DNA of 64,000 nt from Mycobacterium sp. D16Q14. GTDB taxonomy: Bacteria; Actinomycetota; Actinomycetes; Mycobacteriales; Mycobacteriaceae. This document shows, one piece after another, positions 1-9,284 of the stretch (its first letter is position 1; the number at the start of each line of letters is the position of its first letter). The notes below the pieces were generated by a model. It searched no databases and had not been told where the DNA came from. It saw only the letters and a list, made by a program, of their open reading frames with translations. The position numbers and the translations under genes are program-made. The stretch is from contig MAEX01000014.1 of NCBI GenBank assembly GCA_002013415.1, positions 62,001 through 126,000 of the forward strand, in the 5' to 3' direction.

Positions 1-792
1 TTCGGGCTGCGGACGCCAATGCGTCCCGGAGGACACCGGCTGCTGATACGGCTCGGGCTCGTGGGGTTGAGCGGACCCGTAGTACGGAGGTGCCGGATAG
101 GGCGGTGTGGGAGGTGCCTCGTCCATGTCGACGTGATGCGGATCCTCGGCGACATCGATGATCGGGTATTCCGATGTCCGATTGTCTTCCTCGACCGCGG
201 TGACGTCCTGATACTCCGCGGCGGGCGTGGGTTGCGGCTCGCGGACGGAAGGGGCGAACGCGGCTGCGGGTGCGCCCGCGTTCGGTGCGGGCACGGGCTC
301 GGCACCAGGCCAGGGCCCCAGCGCCCGAATCGGGTCGTGTTCGATCGCGGGCCGATCACTCAGCTCGGTGTTGAAAAGGATCTCCAGATTGGTGCGCAGC
401 GCGGCGAGCTCGGCGCGCAGCGTTGCGATCTCGTCGGCGGCCTGCGCCTCGATCTCCCCCGCCAACTGCTGACGCAATCTGCTTTCGACCGTCAATTCGT
501 ACTCGCGTCGCGCCGAAATCTCCCGGTCCAGCTGCAGGTCGTAGACGAGTTTCTGGTCACGCACCTTGGCCTGGTCGGTATCACTCTGCCGGCGGTAGGT
601 CAGCGCGGCGAAAGAAGCGATGACGGCAGCCCATAGCGCCAGCAACAAACCGACGCGCAAATAGATGGCCTTATCGGTGAAAACCAGGGCAATCCCAGAC
701 CCGATCGCCAACACCAGCAACGCCGTCAGCAACGCCCACCCCGGGCGTCGGCTGCCACGCCGCGGCTTCGCCGCTCGGGTCGGAATGGTCAT
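1..792 (-). CDS. Rv3604c-like membrane protein, 3' end off the left edge
   Basis: An uninterrupted minus-strand reading frame of 264 codons starts at ATG 790-792 (MTIPTRAAKPRRG) and leaves the window without a stop. A basic N-terminus is followed by two closely spaced hydrophobic segments (about residues 20-60, separated by a short loop), then a coiled-coil-like stretch rich in Arg, Glu and Gln (about 70-125), then a long Pro/Ala/Glu-rich tail ending in Pro-Tyr repeats. This layout and its place downstream of the DUF3180 and folK genes match M. tuberculosis Rv3604c, an Ala/Arg/Pro-rich membrane protein (DUF6779 type). The function is unknown. I infer a membrane-anchored protein with a disordered cytosolic tail. 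Confidence 0.75.
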   Translation of the reverse strand, partial: MTIPTRAAKPRRGSRRPGWALLTALLVLAIGSGIALVFTDKAIYLRVGLLLALWAAVIASFAALTYRRQSDTDQAKVRDQKLVYDLQLDREISARREYELTVESRLRQQLAGEIEAQAADEIATLRAELAALRTNLEILFNTELSDRPAIEHDPIRALGPWPGAEPVPAPNAGAPAAAFAPSVREPQPTPAAEYQDVTAVEEDNRTSEYPIIDVAEDPHHVDMDEAPPTPPYPAPPYYGSAQPHEPEPYQQPVSSGTHWRPQPE

Positions 793-862
793 GGGGGTGA
801 CTGTACCCGGACAGTGCAGTGTGCTGGCCGACCTCGAATCGGCGATTCGACATGCGCGAGTG

Positions 863-1330
863 CTACCGGGCGGGAGTCGCGGGCGGCTCCGGCGGCGACT
901 TACAGCAATGCTGAAGCCATAGCCCGGCGACCACGAGTGCCAGCGCACAACCGGTCGCAATCGTCACGCCCAGTGTGTCGGCCACCGCCGCGGCCAGCTG
1001 CGCTCGCCGCGGGAGGATGTAGACGAGCATCGACAGCCACCATCCGGTCATCAGCGTGCCAAGCCACGCCGACGCCTTCGCGACCACCACCGAACGCGCC
1101 ACCAGAAGCGCCGGCAAACGCCCCGTGCCGACCCCGACCTCACCGTCGGTGACCTTGTTACGGATATAGAACGCCCAGCCACCCTCTGCGATCGCGAGAA
1201 CCAGCAGTGAAACACCGGCAAGCAAAGGGATCGGCGGCAGGGACCCGTAGGACGCCGACACAAAGAAGAAGCCGAGGATCGCGGTGACAGCGCCCGCGAT
1301 CAGCAGATCGCGGATCCGGGTGGGCCCCAC
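863..1330 (-). CDS. DUF3180 family membrane protein (Rv3605c-like)
   Basis: The 155-residue protein has four hydrophobic segments: about residues 9-28, 31-50, a third at 70-95 and a fourth near 115-140. It ends in a Pro-rich cytosolic tail. The GTG start (1328-1330) shares one base with the folK stop codon, so it is the distal gene of the fol operon. Four-helix DUF3180 proteins next to folK are a standard actinobacterial arrangement (Rv3605c in M. tuberculosis). No catalytic motif is visible and the family function is unknown. The constant linkage to folate genes suggests co-expression only. Confidence 0.85.
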   Translation of the reverse strand: MGPTRIRDLLIAGAVTAILGFFFVSASYGSLPPIPLLAGVSLLVLAIAEGGWAFYIRNKVTDGEVGVGTGRLPALLVARSVVVAKASAWLGTLMTGWWLSMLVYILPRRAQLAAAVADTLGVTIATGCALALVVAGLWLQHCCKSPPEPPATPAR

Positions 1331-1866
1331 TACGTCACCGGGCCGGTGAGAGTGTCGTCCACTCGTCGGACACCATCGCGTTCGGCCGGGGCCAGACCGG
1401 CGACCAGCTCGGCTACTGGGCAGAGCCGTCCCCCGACGGCCAGTACCGCCTCCGGTTCAAGGGCCAGCCACGGCACCAGCACAAAGGCACGCTGGTGCGC
1501 ACGCGGATGCGGCAGCGTGAGTTCAGCGTCATCGGAAAGGACCTCGGCGCTAGCTGCGTCGAGGTCGATGCCGCGCCGGCAGCTGATCACGTCCACGTCG
1601 AGAGTCCGCGGACCCCAACGTTCGCCGCGCACTCGCTGGGCAGCCTGCTCCAGCCGCCGCACCACCGTGAGCCACTCGCGCGGTTCGTGGCCCTGCGCGA
1701 TGACGATGGCGTTGAGAAAGTCCGACTGCGGAACCGGTCCCCACGGGGCGGTCTGGTACACCGGCGATATCCCCACCACGTCCACGCCCAGCGCGTCGAC
1801 GACCGATTGCAGGTGCGTGAGCCTGTCACCAAGATTGGATCCGATGGACAGCACCGCGCGGGTCAC
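1330..1866 (-). CDS. folK: 2-amino-4-hydroxy-6-hydroxymethyldihydropteridine pyrophosphokinase
   Basis: HPPK transfers pyrophosphate from ATP to 6-hydroxymethyl-7,8-dihydropterin, the step before FolP. The 178-residue protein starts [10 protein letters not shown], the family signature loop. It also carries the conserved [11 protein letters not shown] block near residue 85 (Mg/ATP-binding aspartates) and the LPHPR motif near residue 115. The GTG start at 1864-1866 overlaps the folB stop by four bases (GTGA), so translation is probably coupled. Length and motif order are normal for actinobacterial FolK, and no key residue appears missing. Confidence 0.96.
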   Translation of the reverse strand: MTRAVLSIGSNLGDRLTHLQSVVDALGVDVVGISPVYQTAPWGPVPQSDFLNAIVIAQGHEPREWLTVVRRLEQAAQRVRGERWGPRTLDVDVISCRRGIDLDAASAEVLSDDAELTLPHPRAHQRAFVLVPWLALEPEAVLAVGGRLCPVAELVAGLAPAERDGVRRVDDTLTGPVT

Positions 1867-2249
1867 TGCGAGGATCCCCCGTTCCTGGATCTCCGGGAAC
1901 GACGGGCCACCACCGCGACATCGCTGAACGTCAACGGAATCGGTGCGTCGGGCTTGTGGACCACCGCCTCGACGGCATGGACCCTGGAATCGGTCATCAC
2001 GTCATCGGCGATCGCGCCCGCGACCGATTCGATAAGGTTACGTGGCGGACCGGACACGATCGCGGCGGCACGCTGAGCCAGCTCTCCATAGTCGAGCGTG
2101 TCGGTCAGCTGATCCGTCGCTGCCGCGGTATCGAGGTCCAGCCAGACGGTGACATCCACCGAAAACTCCTGGCCGTCACGGCGCTCATGCTCGAAAACTC
2201 CGTGATAACCAAAGACTTTCAGGCCCCGCAGCTCGATGCGGTCGGTCAT
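1863..2249 (-). CDS. folB: Dihydroneopterin aldolase
   Basis: FolB converts 7,8-dihydroneopterin to 6-hydroxymethyl-dihydropterin and glycolaldehyde. The 128-residue protein begins [22 protein letters not shown], with the typical GYHGV and E-x(4,5)-G-Q-F/E-F-D/V motif ([11 protein letters not shown]). A central [21 protein letters not shown] segment and a C-terminal KPDAPIP loop also fit. I chose ATG 2247-2249 because it lies on the folP stop (ATGA) and matches the normal family N-terminus. An in-frame start 45 bases upstream would add 15 unrelated residues inside folP. Confidence 0.95.
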   Translation of the reverse strand: MTDRIELRGLKVFGYHGVFEHERRDGQEFSVDVTVWLDLDTAAATDQLTDTLDYGELAQRAAAIVSGPPRNLIESVAGAIADDVMTDSRVHAVEAVVHKPDAPIPLTFSDVAVVARRSRRSRNGGSSQ

Positions 2250-3274
2250 TTCTTGCCACCTTTGGTCCCGCGCTGCGCAACCTCGCGCCGCCACCTGCCA
2301 CCCGCGGTCTTACTGGGCTCGGGTCGCACGGTCCGCACCGTCACCTCCATGGTCACCTCGTCCTGAGGGATATCGACGACAGGCTCGGGCTTCTGGTCCT
2401 GCGACTGCCCGTGGCTCTCTTCCTCATCCTCTTCGATGCTCTCGGCACCACCGGTCTCCCAGGCGCGCACCACCTTCAGCGCATCCATGGACGCCGTGAC
2501 GTCATGGACGCGCACACCCCACACCTCATGCAGCGCCCCGAGTGCGGTAATAACGGCGGTTGCGGTTTCGCGCCCATCGGCCGGCCGTTCTACACCCTTG
2601 AGATCGGTGAGCAACGCACCCAGGAATCGCTTCCGGGAGGCGCCGATGAGAATCGGGTAGCCCAGCTCCTGCAGGTCCGGAATCGATTGCAGCAGTAGCC
2701 AATTATGGTGTGCAGTCTTAGCGAAACCGAGACCCGGGTCGAGGATGAGCTTGTCCTGCGAGACCCCGGCCTTAAGCGCGACCTCCACCGACTCCATGAG
2801 CTCACGCGAGACATCAGTGACCACGTCGCCGTAGTTTTTGGCGGCCGGTGTATGTATGAAATTCTTTGAACGCCAATGCATCAGAATCCAGGGCAGACCC
2901 AGATCCGCCATCAGCGGAGCCATCTCCGGATCTGCCCGGCCACCCGAGACATCGTTGACCATGTTCGCGCCCGCCTCGACCGCGGCGGCCGCGACCTCCG
3001 CACGCATGGTGTCAACACTCACGTTGATCCCATGGCTGGCAAGCTCTTTGATCACCGGGATGACCCGTTGCATCTCGATTTTCTGCCTGATTGGTGTTGC
3101 GCCCGGTCGAGTCGACTGCCCACCGACATCGATGATGTCCGCACCGGCGGAGGCAAGAGCCAATCCGTGCGCCACCGCATCCGACTGCCTGATGAATTGC
3201 CCACCGTCAGAGAAGGAGTCGTCGGTTACATTAACGACTCCCAGGATGTGAGTCAGTGCGGGAGTATCCGTCAC
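2246..3274 (-). CDS. folP: Dihydropteroate synthase with C-terminal extension
   Basis: FolP condenses p-aminobenzoate with hydroxymethyldihydropterin pyrophosphate and is the sulfonamide target. The motifs [14 protein letters not shown] (N-terminus), [11 protein letters not shown] (about residue 50), [14 protein letters not shown] (about 178) and GASRKRFLG (about 215) are intact. The protein has 342 residues, against about 275-285 for most family members. The extra 60-65 C-terminal residues are first acidic (Glu-rich, near [11 protein letters not shown]), then Gln/Pro-rich and finally strongly basic. This is likely a disordered tail of unknown role. The GTG start at 3272-3274 lies 7 bases downstream of the folE stop. 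Confidence 0.95.
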   Translation of the reverse strand: MTDTPALTHILGVVNVTDDSFSDGGQFIRQSDAVAHGLALASAGADIIDVGGQSTRPGATPIRQKIEMQRVIPVIKELASHGINVSVDTMRAEVAAAAVEAGANMVNDVSGGRADPEMAPLMADLGLPWILMHWRSKNFIHTPAAKNYGDVVTDVSRELMESVEVALKAGVSQDKLILDPGLGFAKTAHHNWLLLQSIPDLQELGYPILIGASRKRFLGALLTDLKGVERPADGRETATAVITALGALHEVWGVRVHDVTASMDALKVVRAWETGGAESIEEDEEESHGQSQDQKPEPVVDIPQDEVTMEVTVRTVRPEPSKTAGGRWRREVAQRGTKGGKK

Positions 3275-3281
3275 GTCCCGA

Positions 3282-3896
3282 TCATGCCCTCATCATCAGG
3301 TCGAGAACCTCGGCCCGCGAGGCCGCGTCACGTTTGAACTGGCCTCGCACCGCGGAGGTGGTGGTCGTCGCCCCGGGCTTGCGCACGCCACGCATGGCCA
3401 TGCACAAGTGCTCGGCCTCGACCACAACGATCACGGCGCGCGGCTCGAGCTTGCGCACCAACGCATCGGCGATCTGCGCCGTCAACCGCTCCTGCACCTG
3501 GGGCCGTTTCGCGTAGAGGTCAACCAGCCGAGCGATTTTCGAGAGTCCGGTCACCCGGCCGTGCTGGCCGGGAATGTATCCAACGTGTGCAACGCCGTGA
3601 AAAGACACCAGGTGATGTTCACAGGTCGAGTACATCGGTATCGATTTCACCAGCACCAACTCGTCGTGCTGTTCGTCGAAGGTGGTGTTCAGTACCGTGT
3701 CCGGATCGGTGTACAGACCGGCGAATATCTCCCGGTAGGCGCGCGCCACGCGGGCCGGGGTGTCCACCAGCCCATTTCGGTCCGGATCTTCACCAACGGC
3801 ATAGAGCAGTTCACGGACCGCGGCCTCGGCACGTGCCTGGTCGAAGACGCGACCGGTCGGCTGGCCGTTGTACTCGGCCGTCTCGGGCGAGTTCAT
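3282..3896 (-). CDS. folE: GTP cyclohydrolase I
   Basis: FolE opens folate synthesis by converting GTP to 7,8-dihydroneopterin triphosphate. The 204-residue protein shows the zinc-binding and catalytic block [19 protein letters not shown] (about residues 88-106), the [10 protein letters not shown] motif (about 115) and the second cysteine/histidine site [16 protein letters not shown] (about 160). ATG 3894-3896 gives the normal family length. The same frame stays open far upstream through the 3' end of ftsH, but that part is the antisense-biased Pro/Arg-rich reading and is not protein-like. It begins one base after the ftsH stop. Confidence 0.96.
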   Translation of the reverse strand: MNSPETAEYNGQPTGRVFDQARAEAAVRELLYAVGEDPDRNGLVDTPARVARAYREIFAGLYTDPDTVLNTTFDEQHDELVLVKSIPMYSTCEHHLVSFHGVAHVGYIPGQHGRVTGLSKIARLVDLYAKRPQVQERLTAQIADALVRKLEPRAVIVVVEAEHLCMAMRGVRKPGATTTTSAVRGQFKRDAASRAEVLDLMMRA

Positions 3897-3897
3897 G

Positions 3898-6189
3898 TCA
3901 GCTCTTGCTCTCGCTGCCCTCATCCGGGGCCGGTGCAGACTGCTGATGTGGAGTGGGCACCGGATACGGGTAGGGCTGCTGGACATGCGGCGGGTACTGG
4001 GCGTGGCCCTGCGGCGGGTATCCCGGCGGGGGGTAGGGGGCCTGTCCCTGCGGCGGCCAGCCAGGCGCGTACCAGCCGGCAGGGGCGCCGTAGTTGGCAC
4101 CGGGAGCCTGACCGGGGTGGGTTCCCGCCGGAACAGGTTGGCCACCTTGACCATTCGGCACGGGACCGTTCGGCACCGCCGGTGCCCCGTTTGCGGGCGC
4201 AGCCGCAGCCGCCTGCTCGGCGATGGCCTTCTTGAACGCGGGCTCCGGGACCGGGGGCGGCCAGGGTTCGCCACGTTCGATGGCCAGCTCACCCGGGGTC
4301 TTGATGGGTGGCTTGTCGGACGGAATCCGGCCCCCGAAGTCGTCGAACATCTTCAGTCGTGGACGCCGCTGGACATCCTTGAAGATCTCCTCGAGTTCTT
4401 TACGGACCACGGTCTCCTTCTCAAGCAGCTCACCGGCCAAGGTATCCAGCACATCTCGGTACTCGGTGAGAATGGCCCACGCCTCGGTGTGCGCGGCCTC
4501 GATGAGATTGCGCACCTCCTCATCGATTTCGCGAGCAACCTCGTGCGAGTAGTCGGGCTGCGTGCCCATGGTGCGCCCCAGGAACGGATCGCCATGTTCG
4601 GTGCCGTATCGCACGGCACCGAGCTTGGCGCTCATACCGAACTCGGTGACCATGGCACGGGCCTTCTTGGTCGCCTGCTCGATATCGGACACCGCGCCGG
4701 TGGTCGGCTCACGGAACACGAGTTCCTCAGCGGCGCGGCCACCCATGGCGAACACCAGCTGCGCGATCATCTCGGACCTGGTGGCCAGGCCCTTGTCGTC
4801 CTCGGGGACCGCGATGGCGTGACCGCCGGTGCGACCGCGCGCCAGGATGGTCACCTTGTACACCCGCTCGATGTCGGGCATCGCCCAGGCGGCCAGGGTG
4901 TGCCCGGCCTCGTGATAAGCGGTGATCTTCTTCTCGTGCTCACTGATGATGCGGCCCTTGCGGCGCGGACCGCCGACGACCCGGTCTACCGATTCCTCCA
5001 GCGCGGCGGCCGTGATGACGGTGCCGTTCTCACGCGCGGTGAGCAACGCGGCCTCGTTGATGACGTTGGCGAGATCGGCACCGGACATGCCCACTGTGCG
5101 CTTGGCCAGCCCGTCGAAGTCGACATCGGGACCGAACGGCTTGCCGGCCGAGTGGACCTTGAGCACGGCCTTGCGGCCGGCCAGATCGGGGCTCGACACC
5201 GGGATCTGCCGGTCGAAACGACCGGGGCGCAGCAGCGCCGGATCGAGAATGTCGGGACGGTTGGTGGCCGCGATGAGGATGACACCCTGCCGGTCGCCGA
5301 AACCATCCATCTCGACCAGCAGCTGGTTGAGGGTCTGCTCGCGCTCGTCGTGCCCACCACCCAGACCGGCGCCACGCTGGCGTCCAACGGCGTCAATCTC
5401 GTCGACGAAGATGATGCAAGGACTGTTCTGCTTGGCCTGTTCGAACAGGTCGCGCACACGTGAAGCGCCAACGCCCACAAACATTTCCACGAAATCCGAA
5501 CCGGAGATGGTGAAGAACGGCACGCCGGCCTCACCGGCGACCGCGCGCGCCAGCAGCGTCTTACCGGTGCCAGGCGGACCGTAGAGCAGCACGCCGCGCG
5601 GGATTTTGGCGCCGAGCGCCTGATAGCGCGACGGATTCTGTAGGAAATCCTTGATCTCGTAGAGCTCTTCGACGGCCTCATCGACCCCGGCCACGTCGGC
5701 AAAGGTGGTTTTCGGCATGTCCTTGGACAACTGCTTGGCACGTGATTTACCGAAACCAAAGCCCATGCCACGACCGCCGGACTGCATGCGGCTGAACGCG
5801 AAGAACAGCACCACGAGCAGGATCACCGGCAACAGGTACAGCAGCAGCGATCCGAGGATGCTGCCCTGGTTTACCGTCGTGCTGACCGTCGCACCTTTGC
5901 CGTTCAGCTTTTCTAGCAGCGGCACTCCGTACCCCGTCGGGTACTTGGTGATGACCTTGTCCTTGCCTTCGGTATCGCCGTTTCCGGACTTGAGGTCCAG
6001 CCGCAGCTGCTGCTCGCGGTCGTCAATGCGGGCGCTCTTGACGTTGTCGGTGTCAATCTGCTTGATCGCGACCGTGGTGTCGACGGGTTTGTAGCCGCGG
6101 GTGTCGTCGCCGAAGTAGAAGAACGACCACCCCAGCAGCAGCACCACCACGATGACGCCCAGGGTGCGAAACACGTTTGTCCGGTTCAT
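3898..6189 (-). CDS. ftsH: ATP-dependent zinc metalloprotease FtsH
   Basis: FtsH is the membrane-bound AAA+ protease that degrades unassembled membrane proteins and regulators. There is an N-terminal membrane helix (about residues 8-27) and a second one (about 110-132) around a periplasmic domain. These are followed by Walker A GPPGTGKT (about 203-210), Walker [12 protein letters not shown], the SRH arginine segment and the zinc site HEAGH (about 425-429). The C-terminal 130 residues are a Pro/Gly/Gln/Tyr-rich low-complexity tail, typical of mycobacterial FtsH and probably cytosolic. It is first in the folate operon, with about 170 bases of non-coding DNA upstream that must hold the promoter. 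Confidence 0.97.
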   Translation of the reverse strand: MNRTNVFRTLGVIVVVLLLGWSFFYFGDDTRGYKPVDTTVAIKQIDTDNVKSARIDDREQQLRLDLKSGNGDTEGKDKVITKYPTGYGVPLLEKLNGKGATVSTTVNQGSILGSLLLYLLPVILLVVLFFAFSRMQSGGRGMGFGFGKSRAKQLSKDMPKTTFADVAGVDEAVEELYEIKDFLQNPSRYQALGAKIPRGVLLYGPPGTGKTLLARAVAGEAGVPFFTISGSDFVEMFVGVGASRVRDLFEQAKQNSPCIIFVDEIDAVGRQRGAGLGGGHDEREQTLNQLLVEMDGFGDRQGVILIAATNRPDILDPALLRPGRFDRQIPVSSPDLAGRKAVLKVHSAGKPFGPDVDFDGLAKRTVGMSGADLANVINEAALLTARENGTVITAAALEESVDRVVGGPRRKGRIISEHEKKITAYHEAGHTLAAWAMPDIERVYKVTILARGRTGGHAIAVPEDDKGLATRSEMIAQLVFAMGGRAAEELVFREPTTGAVSDIEQATKKARAMVTEFGMSAKLGAVRYGTEHGDPFLGRTMGTQPDYSHEVAREIDEEVRNLIEAAHTEAWAILTEYRDVLDTLAGELLEKETVVRKELEEIFKDVQRRPRLKMFDDFGGRIPSDKPPIKTPGELAIERGEPWPPPVPEPAFKKAIAEQAAAAAPANGAPAVPNGPVPNGQGGQPVPAGTHPGQAPGANYGAPAGWYAPGWPPQGQAPYPPPGYPPQGHAQYPPHVQQPYPYPVPTPHQQSAPAPDEGSESKS

Positions 6190-6362
6190 ACAGCGTCGGC
6201 CGCGGTCAGCGGCCCGGTCCTTCCGTCGTCATGGGGCAGGCTAGAGGAATCCATATAGGTATCGATTAAGAACTCTCAGGCTACCTCACCTGCATGTTCG
6301 CATCTGTGGCGCGCACTACGCCCACGGAGAAAACGGAGGTAGCGCCCGGGCCTGTCGCGGGG

Positions 6363-6788
6363 CTAGGTGTTGAACAGGCTGATGTGCAGGTAGACCTCGT
6401 CAGGTGACCTGATGTCTTGGACGATGTCGCGATACACCCAGGGCTTTTCCACGTGGTCTTGAGCCTCCTTGACGTTCGTTGCAGTAGATAACGGAGGACC
6501 CGCGATGACCGTCATCGAGGACGGGTTCTTCACGGGGCGAAAAGGCACGGTGAACGTCGACTTCCGCAGAATCGTCGCCACATCCCGCTCGCTGACACGT
6601 AACGCGACGCGGTAGCAGGTGTCGATACCGTGATCCATCTGAACCTTGAGCACCTGCAATCCCGCAGGGATGTCGATCCGGCCAAAGGCTTCTGCCTCCT
6701 CGACGGGCACCTCGACGTCCGTCGGACCGAAATCAAGGGAACACCCAGCTAATAGAGCGCATAACACCAGACCCACCCAAGCGCGCAT
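6363..6788 (-). CDS. Putative lipoprotein, unknown function
   Basis: The start ATG 6786-6788 gives a 141-residue protein beginning MRAWVGLVLCALLAGCSLD, a short signal peptide with lipobox LLAGC, so it is probably a lipid-anchored exported protein. An AAGGGG ribosome-binding sequence lies just upstream, which decides this start over one 60 bases further out. The mature part has a beta-rich composition and ends YLHISLFNT; I do not recognise a domain. It is divergent from the following VWA-protein gene and stands alone between two non-coding stretches. Confidence 0.7.
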   Translation of the reverse strand: MRAWVGLVLCALLAGCSLDFGPTDVEVPVEEAEAFGRIDIPAGLQVLKVQMDHGIDTCYRVALRVSERDVATILRKSTFTVPFRPVKNPSSMTVIAGPPLSTATNVKEAQDHVEKPWVYRDIVQDIRSPDEVYLHISLFNT

Positions 6789-6828
6789 GATTCCCCTTTG
6801 ATGACCGCCAACTGCCTGCTCAGCCCTC

Positions 6829-6856
6829 CAGACAGTGATCTTGTTCACGGTACTAT
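6829..6856 (+). promoter_or_regulatory. Possible promoter for the VWA-protein gene
   Basis: A TACTAT -10-like hexamer (6851-6856) lies 16 bases after CAGACA (6829-6834). A GTGA/TCAC inverted repeat overlaps the spacer (6834-6847). A GAAGAGG ribosome-binding site precedes ATG 6920. This is read by eye only. Confidence 0.35.
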
Positions 6857-6919
6857 CGCCCGAGCCTCACGAGCGCGGGCACCGAGTCTGCGTGCCGACG
6901 AGAACGAAGAGGTCCGGTC

Positions 6920-8563
6920 ATGCCTGGTCGCCACAGTGAACGCAATCGCAGAAGACAACGTTCGGGTGGTTCGAAACCGTCCAAGTGGATTGCGCTGACG
7001 GCAATCGCCCTCCTGCTCGGAGGGCTCGGGGTGTTCGCCTTCACGAAGCTGTCCGGCCGATGCGGAGATATCGATACCTTCGCCGTCGCCGCCGACCCGG
7101 CCATCGCTCCGGTCATTTCGAAGGTGGCTGACGGCGCGAGCGCCAAGGAACTGCGCTGCACAAAAATCACCGTGGACGCGAAGGCCTCTGCGGCGACGGC
7201 GGCGGCAATCGGCAAGCCCGGTGGCGCGCCCGCACTGTGGCTCCCTGATTCCTCTATCTGGCTGGTGAAGCAGATGCGCACCACCGGGTCTCCTCTGGAT
7301 TCGGCAAGCCAGTCCCTGGCCAGGACCCCCATGGTGGTGGTCGCCAAACAGGGTGAGGCGCCGACGTTTGATTCATGGCTGAGCGTTCTGAAACAGCCCG
7401 GGCTGCGAATCGGGAATCCGCTGGAGGACACCGTGGCCGCGGGACCGGTGCTGGGAGCACTTGCTGAGGCCGAACAGGGAAAGAGCGATGCCAACGCCAT
7501 CACCGCCGCGCTCGTTCCGATCGCGCAGGCGCAGCTGACAAACACTCGGCAGAGCAGCGCCGAGGAACGTCTCGGCGAGGTGGCAAAGACCGGTGGCCTG
7601 GCGATTTCGACCGAACAACAGCTCCTCGACTACAACGACAAGCACCCGAGCGCATTACTCACCGCCGTTGTCCCGACAACCGGCACACCGGCCCTGAACT
7701 ATCCGATAGCGGTCACCGAACCCGCCAACGATCGGCATGCCAAGGCGAGACAGGCCGGAGAGGCACTCGCCGAGCGCCTCTCCGGCAGCGGTGGCGCGGA
7801 TGCGTTGACGAACGCCGGATTCCGGGGGCCTGACTTCGCCCCGCTAGACGGAAAGGGTGTGGGCGCGGTGGAGACGCTCACCGTAAATGACCTGACCGCA
7901 TTCGACACAGCGATGCGCCGATATGCGGTGCTGGCCTTGCCTTCCCGGATGCTCGCCGTACTCGACGTCTCAGGGTCCATGCGGGCCCCCGCGGGGCCGG
8001 TGTCACGCGTGGCGTTGCTGAGTCAGGCCATCGACAACGGGCTGCCCCTCTTCCCGGAGAACGCTCAGATCGGCTTGTGGGTGTTCTCTATCGACAAGGG
8101 CGGACCTAGCCAGGACTGGAGAGAGCTGCAGCCCCTTCGCACCCTCAGCGAGAAGGCGGGCGACAAGACCCAACGCCAACTCCTCCTCGACGACGGCCGC
8201 GGTCTGGACTCCCTCGTCGGCGGTGGAACCGGTTTGTACGACACCACTCTCGCCGCGTTCCACAAGGTCCAGTCCACGTACGACCCACACTTCATCAACA
8301 GCGTGGTGATCATCACCGACGGCGCGAACGAGGACCCGAACGGCATCTCCCTAGATCGGCTGCTTGCCACCTTGAAAAAGGAACAGGACCCGGCGCGCCC
8401 CGTCGTGCTCATCACCCTCGGCATCACCGAGGACGCGGATGCTGATGTCCTCAAACAGATTTCGGAAGCTACCCCAGGCGGGGCCAGCAGGGTCGCGCGG
8501 AGCGCCGATGAGATACCCAACATCGTGACCGATCTCATCAGAGCTCGCACAGCCGCACATTAA
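6920..8563 (+). CDS. Membrane-anchored solute-binding/VWA-domain protein
   Basis: The 547-residue protein has a strongly basic N-terminus (NRRRQRSGGSKPSK) and one hydrophobic segment (about residues 25-45), probably an uncleaved anchor or signal. An extracellular-solute-binding-like region follows (about 50-330). The C-terminal von Willebrand factor A domain carries an intact metal-ion adhesion site, LDVSGSM (DxSxS, from about residue 348), with TDGANED near residue 475. This architecture occurs in actinobacterial surface proteins of unclear role. I infer an extracytoplasmic binding or adhesion function. It ends on a TTAA that is shared with the stop of the convergent TetR gene. Confidence 0.75.
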   Translation: MPGRHSERNRRRQRSGGSKPSKWIALTAIALLLGGLGVFAFTKLSGRCGDIDTFAVAADPAIAPVISKVADGASAKELRCTKITVDAKASAATAAAIGKPGGAPALWLPDSSIWLVKQMRTTGSPLDSASQSLARTPMVVVAKQGEAPTFDSWLSVLKQPGLRIGNPLEDTVAAGPVLGALAEAEQGKSDANAITAALVPIAQAQLTNTRQSSAEERLGEVAKTGGLAISTEQQLLDYNDKHPSALLTAVVPTTGTPALNYPIAVTEPANDRHAKARQAGEALAERLSGSGGADALTNAGFRGPDFAPLDGKGVGAVETLTVNDLTAFDTAMRRYAVLALPSRMLAVLDVSGSMRAPAGPVSRVALLSQAIDNGLPLFPENAQIGLWVFSIDKGGPSQDWRELQPLRTLSEKAGDKTQRQLLLDDGRGLDSLVGGGTGLYDTTLAAFHKVQSTYDPHFINSVVIITDGANEDPNGISLDRLLATLKKEQDPARPVVLITLGITEDADADVLKQISEATPGGASRVARSADEIPNIVTDLIRARTAAH

Positions 8564-9222
8564 ACGAAGACGGCCTCCGGCTCCGGCGGGTTTGCGAGCA
8601 GTGTGGGCAGCACAAAAACTCGGACATAGCGCCGAACCTGCTCGGGGTTGTCGGTTCCCGGGATAAGCCCGAGCAGCAGGGACAACGCGACGGACAGCAC
8701 GTACCGTGCCGCATCCTCGGGCCGTACACCCGCGCGCACCTCCGCCATCCGGGTACTGAAGACACCCGCATACAGGGATGTCAGCAGGTCAATGAGATGG
8801 GGGGCGTTGACAATTAATGATGCGACCGTCCCGTGGTCATCGCGGTCGGCAAGCACCCGCAGTAACGGATTGGCGCCGACCTCGACCGACACGATCACCA
8901 TCGACTCGGGGATGATTTCGGCGAGGTCCTTCAGCACGATGAGGCGGCCGATCATCTTGGCGATCTCGCTCATCGTCGCGCGGACCACCAGGGCATCCAT
9001 CAGGTCGTCCCGGTTCCGAAAATGCCGGTAAACCACCGCGCGGCTGTATCCGGCCTCCCGTGCGATGGCCTCCATGGTGGATGCGCCATACCCACGCTCG
9101 ACAAACAGCCGCTCCGCGGCATCAAGAAGCTGGGCCTGTGCCTGCTCTGCGGTATTTCCGCCTCCAGGTGGTCTACCGCGGCCGCGGGGAGCCTTACTCT
9201 CGCCCTCACTTTTGCGAGCCAT
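8560..9222 (-). CDS. TetR-family transcriptional regulator
   Basis: The 220-residue protein has a typical TetR N-terminal helix-turn-helix, AAERLFVERGYGASTMEAIAREAGYSRA followed by VYRHFRNRDDLM (about residues 32-75). A helical ligand domain follows. The first 25 residues are basic and Gly/Pro-rich. It is divergent from a Coq4-like gene; the two starts are 62 bases apart around a 10-base palindrome. Local repression of that divergent gene is the simplest inference. The ligand is unknown. Confidence 0.88.
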   Translation of the reverse strand: MARKSEGESKAPRGRGRPPGGGNTAEQAQAQLLDAAERLFVERGYGASTMEAIAREAGYSRAVVYRHFRNRDDLMDALVVRATMSEIAKMIGRLIVLKDLAEIIPESMVIVSVEVGANPLLRVLADRDDHGTVASLIVNAPHLIDLLTSLYAGVFSTRMAEVRAGVRPEDAARYVLSVALSLLLGLIPGTDNPEQVRRYVRVFVLPTLLANPPEPEAVFV

Positions 9223-9242
9223 CCCCTAGCCGCCTCCTCAAA

Positions 9243-9284
9243 CAATATATTGACACTTTATTAGATCTGCCTATTATTGGCCGC
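9243..9284 (+). promoter_or_regulatory. Promoter of leaderless Coq4-like gene with overlapping palindromic operator
   Basis: TTGACA (9250-9255) and TATTAT (9272-9277) are separated by 16 bases. The -10 ends 7 bases before ATG 9285, so transcription should start at or next to the start codon, giving a leaderless mRNA. There is no Shine-Dalgarno sequence. The perfect palindrome CAATATATTG (9243-9252) overlaps the -35 box and is a good candidate TetR operator. Confidence 0.65.

Noticed and set aside
3897..4292. N-terminal extension of folE into ftsH
   Set aside because: The extra 132 residues are Arg/Pro/Thr-rich and overlap the FtsH tail in another frame; ATG 3896 gives the family length.
3868..5463. 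531-codon plus-strand open frame inside ftsH
   Set aside because: It is antisense to clear FtsH motifs, His/Arg/Gly-rich and without any recognisable domain. High-GC codon bias keeps antisense frames open.
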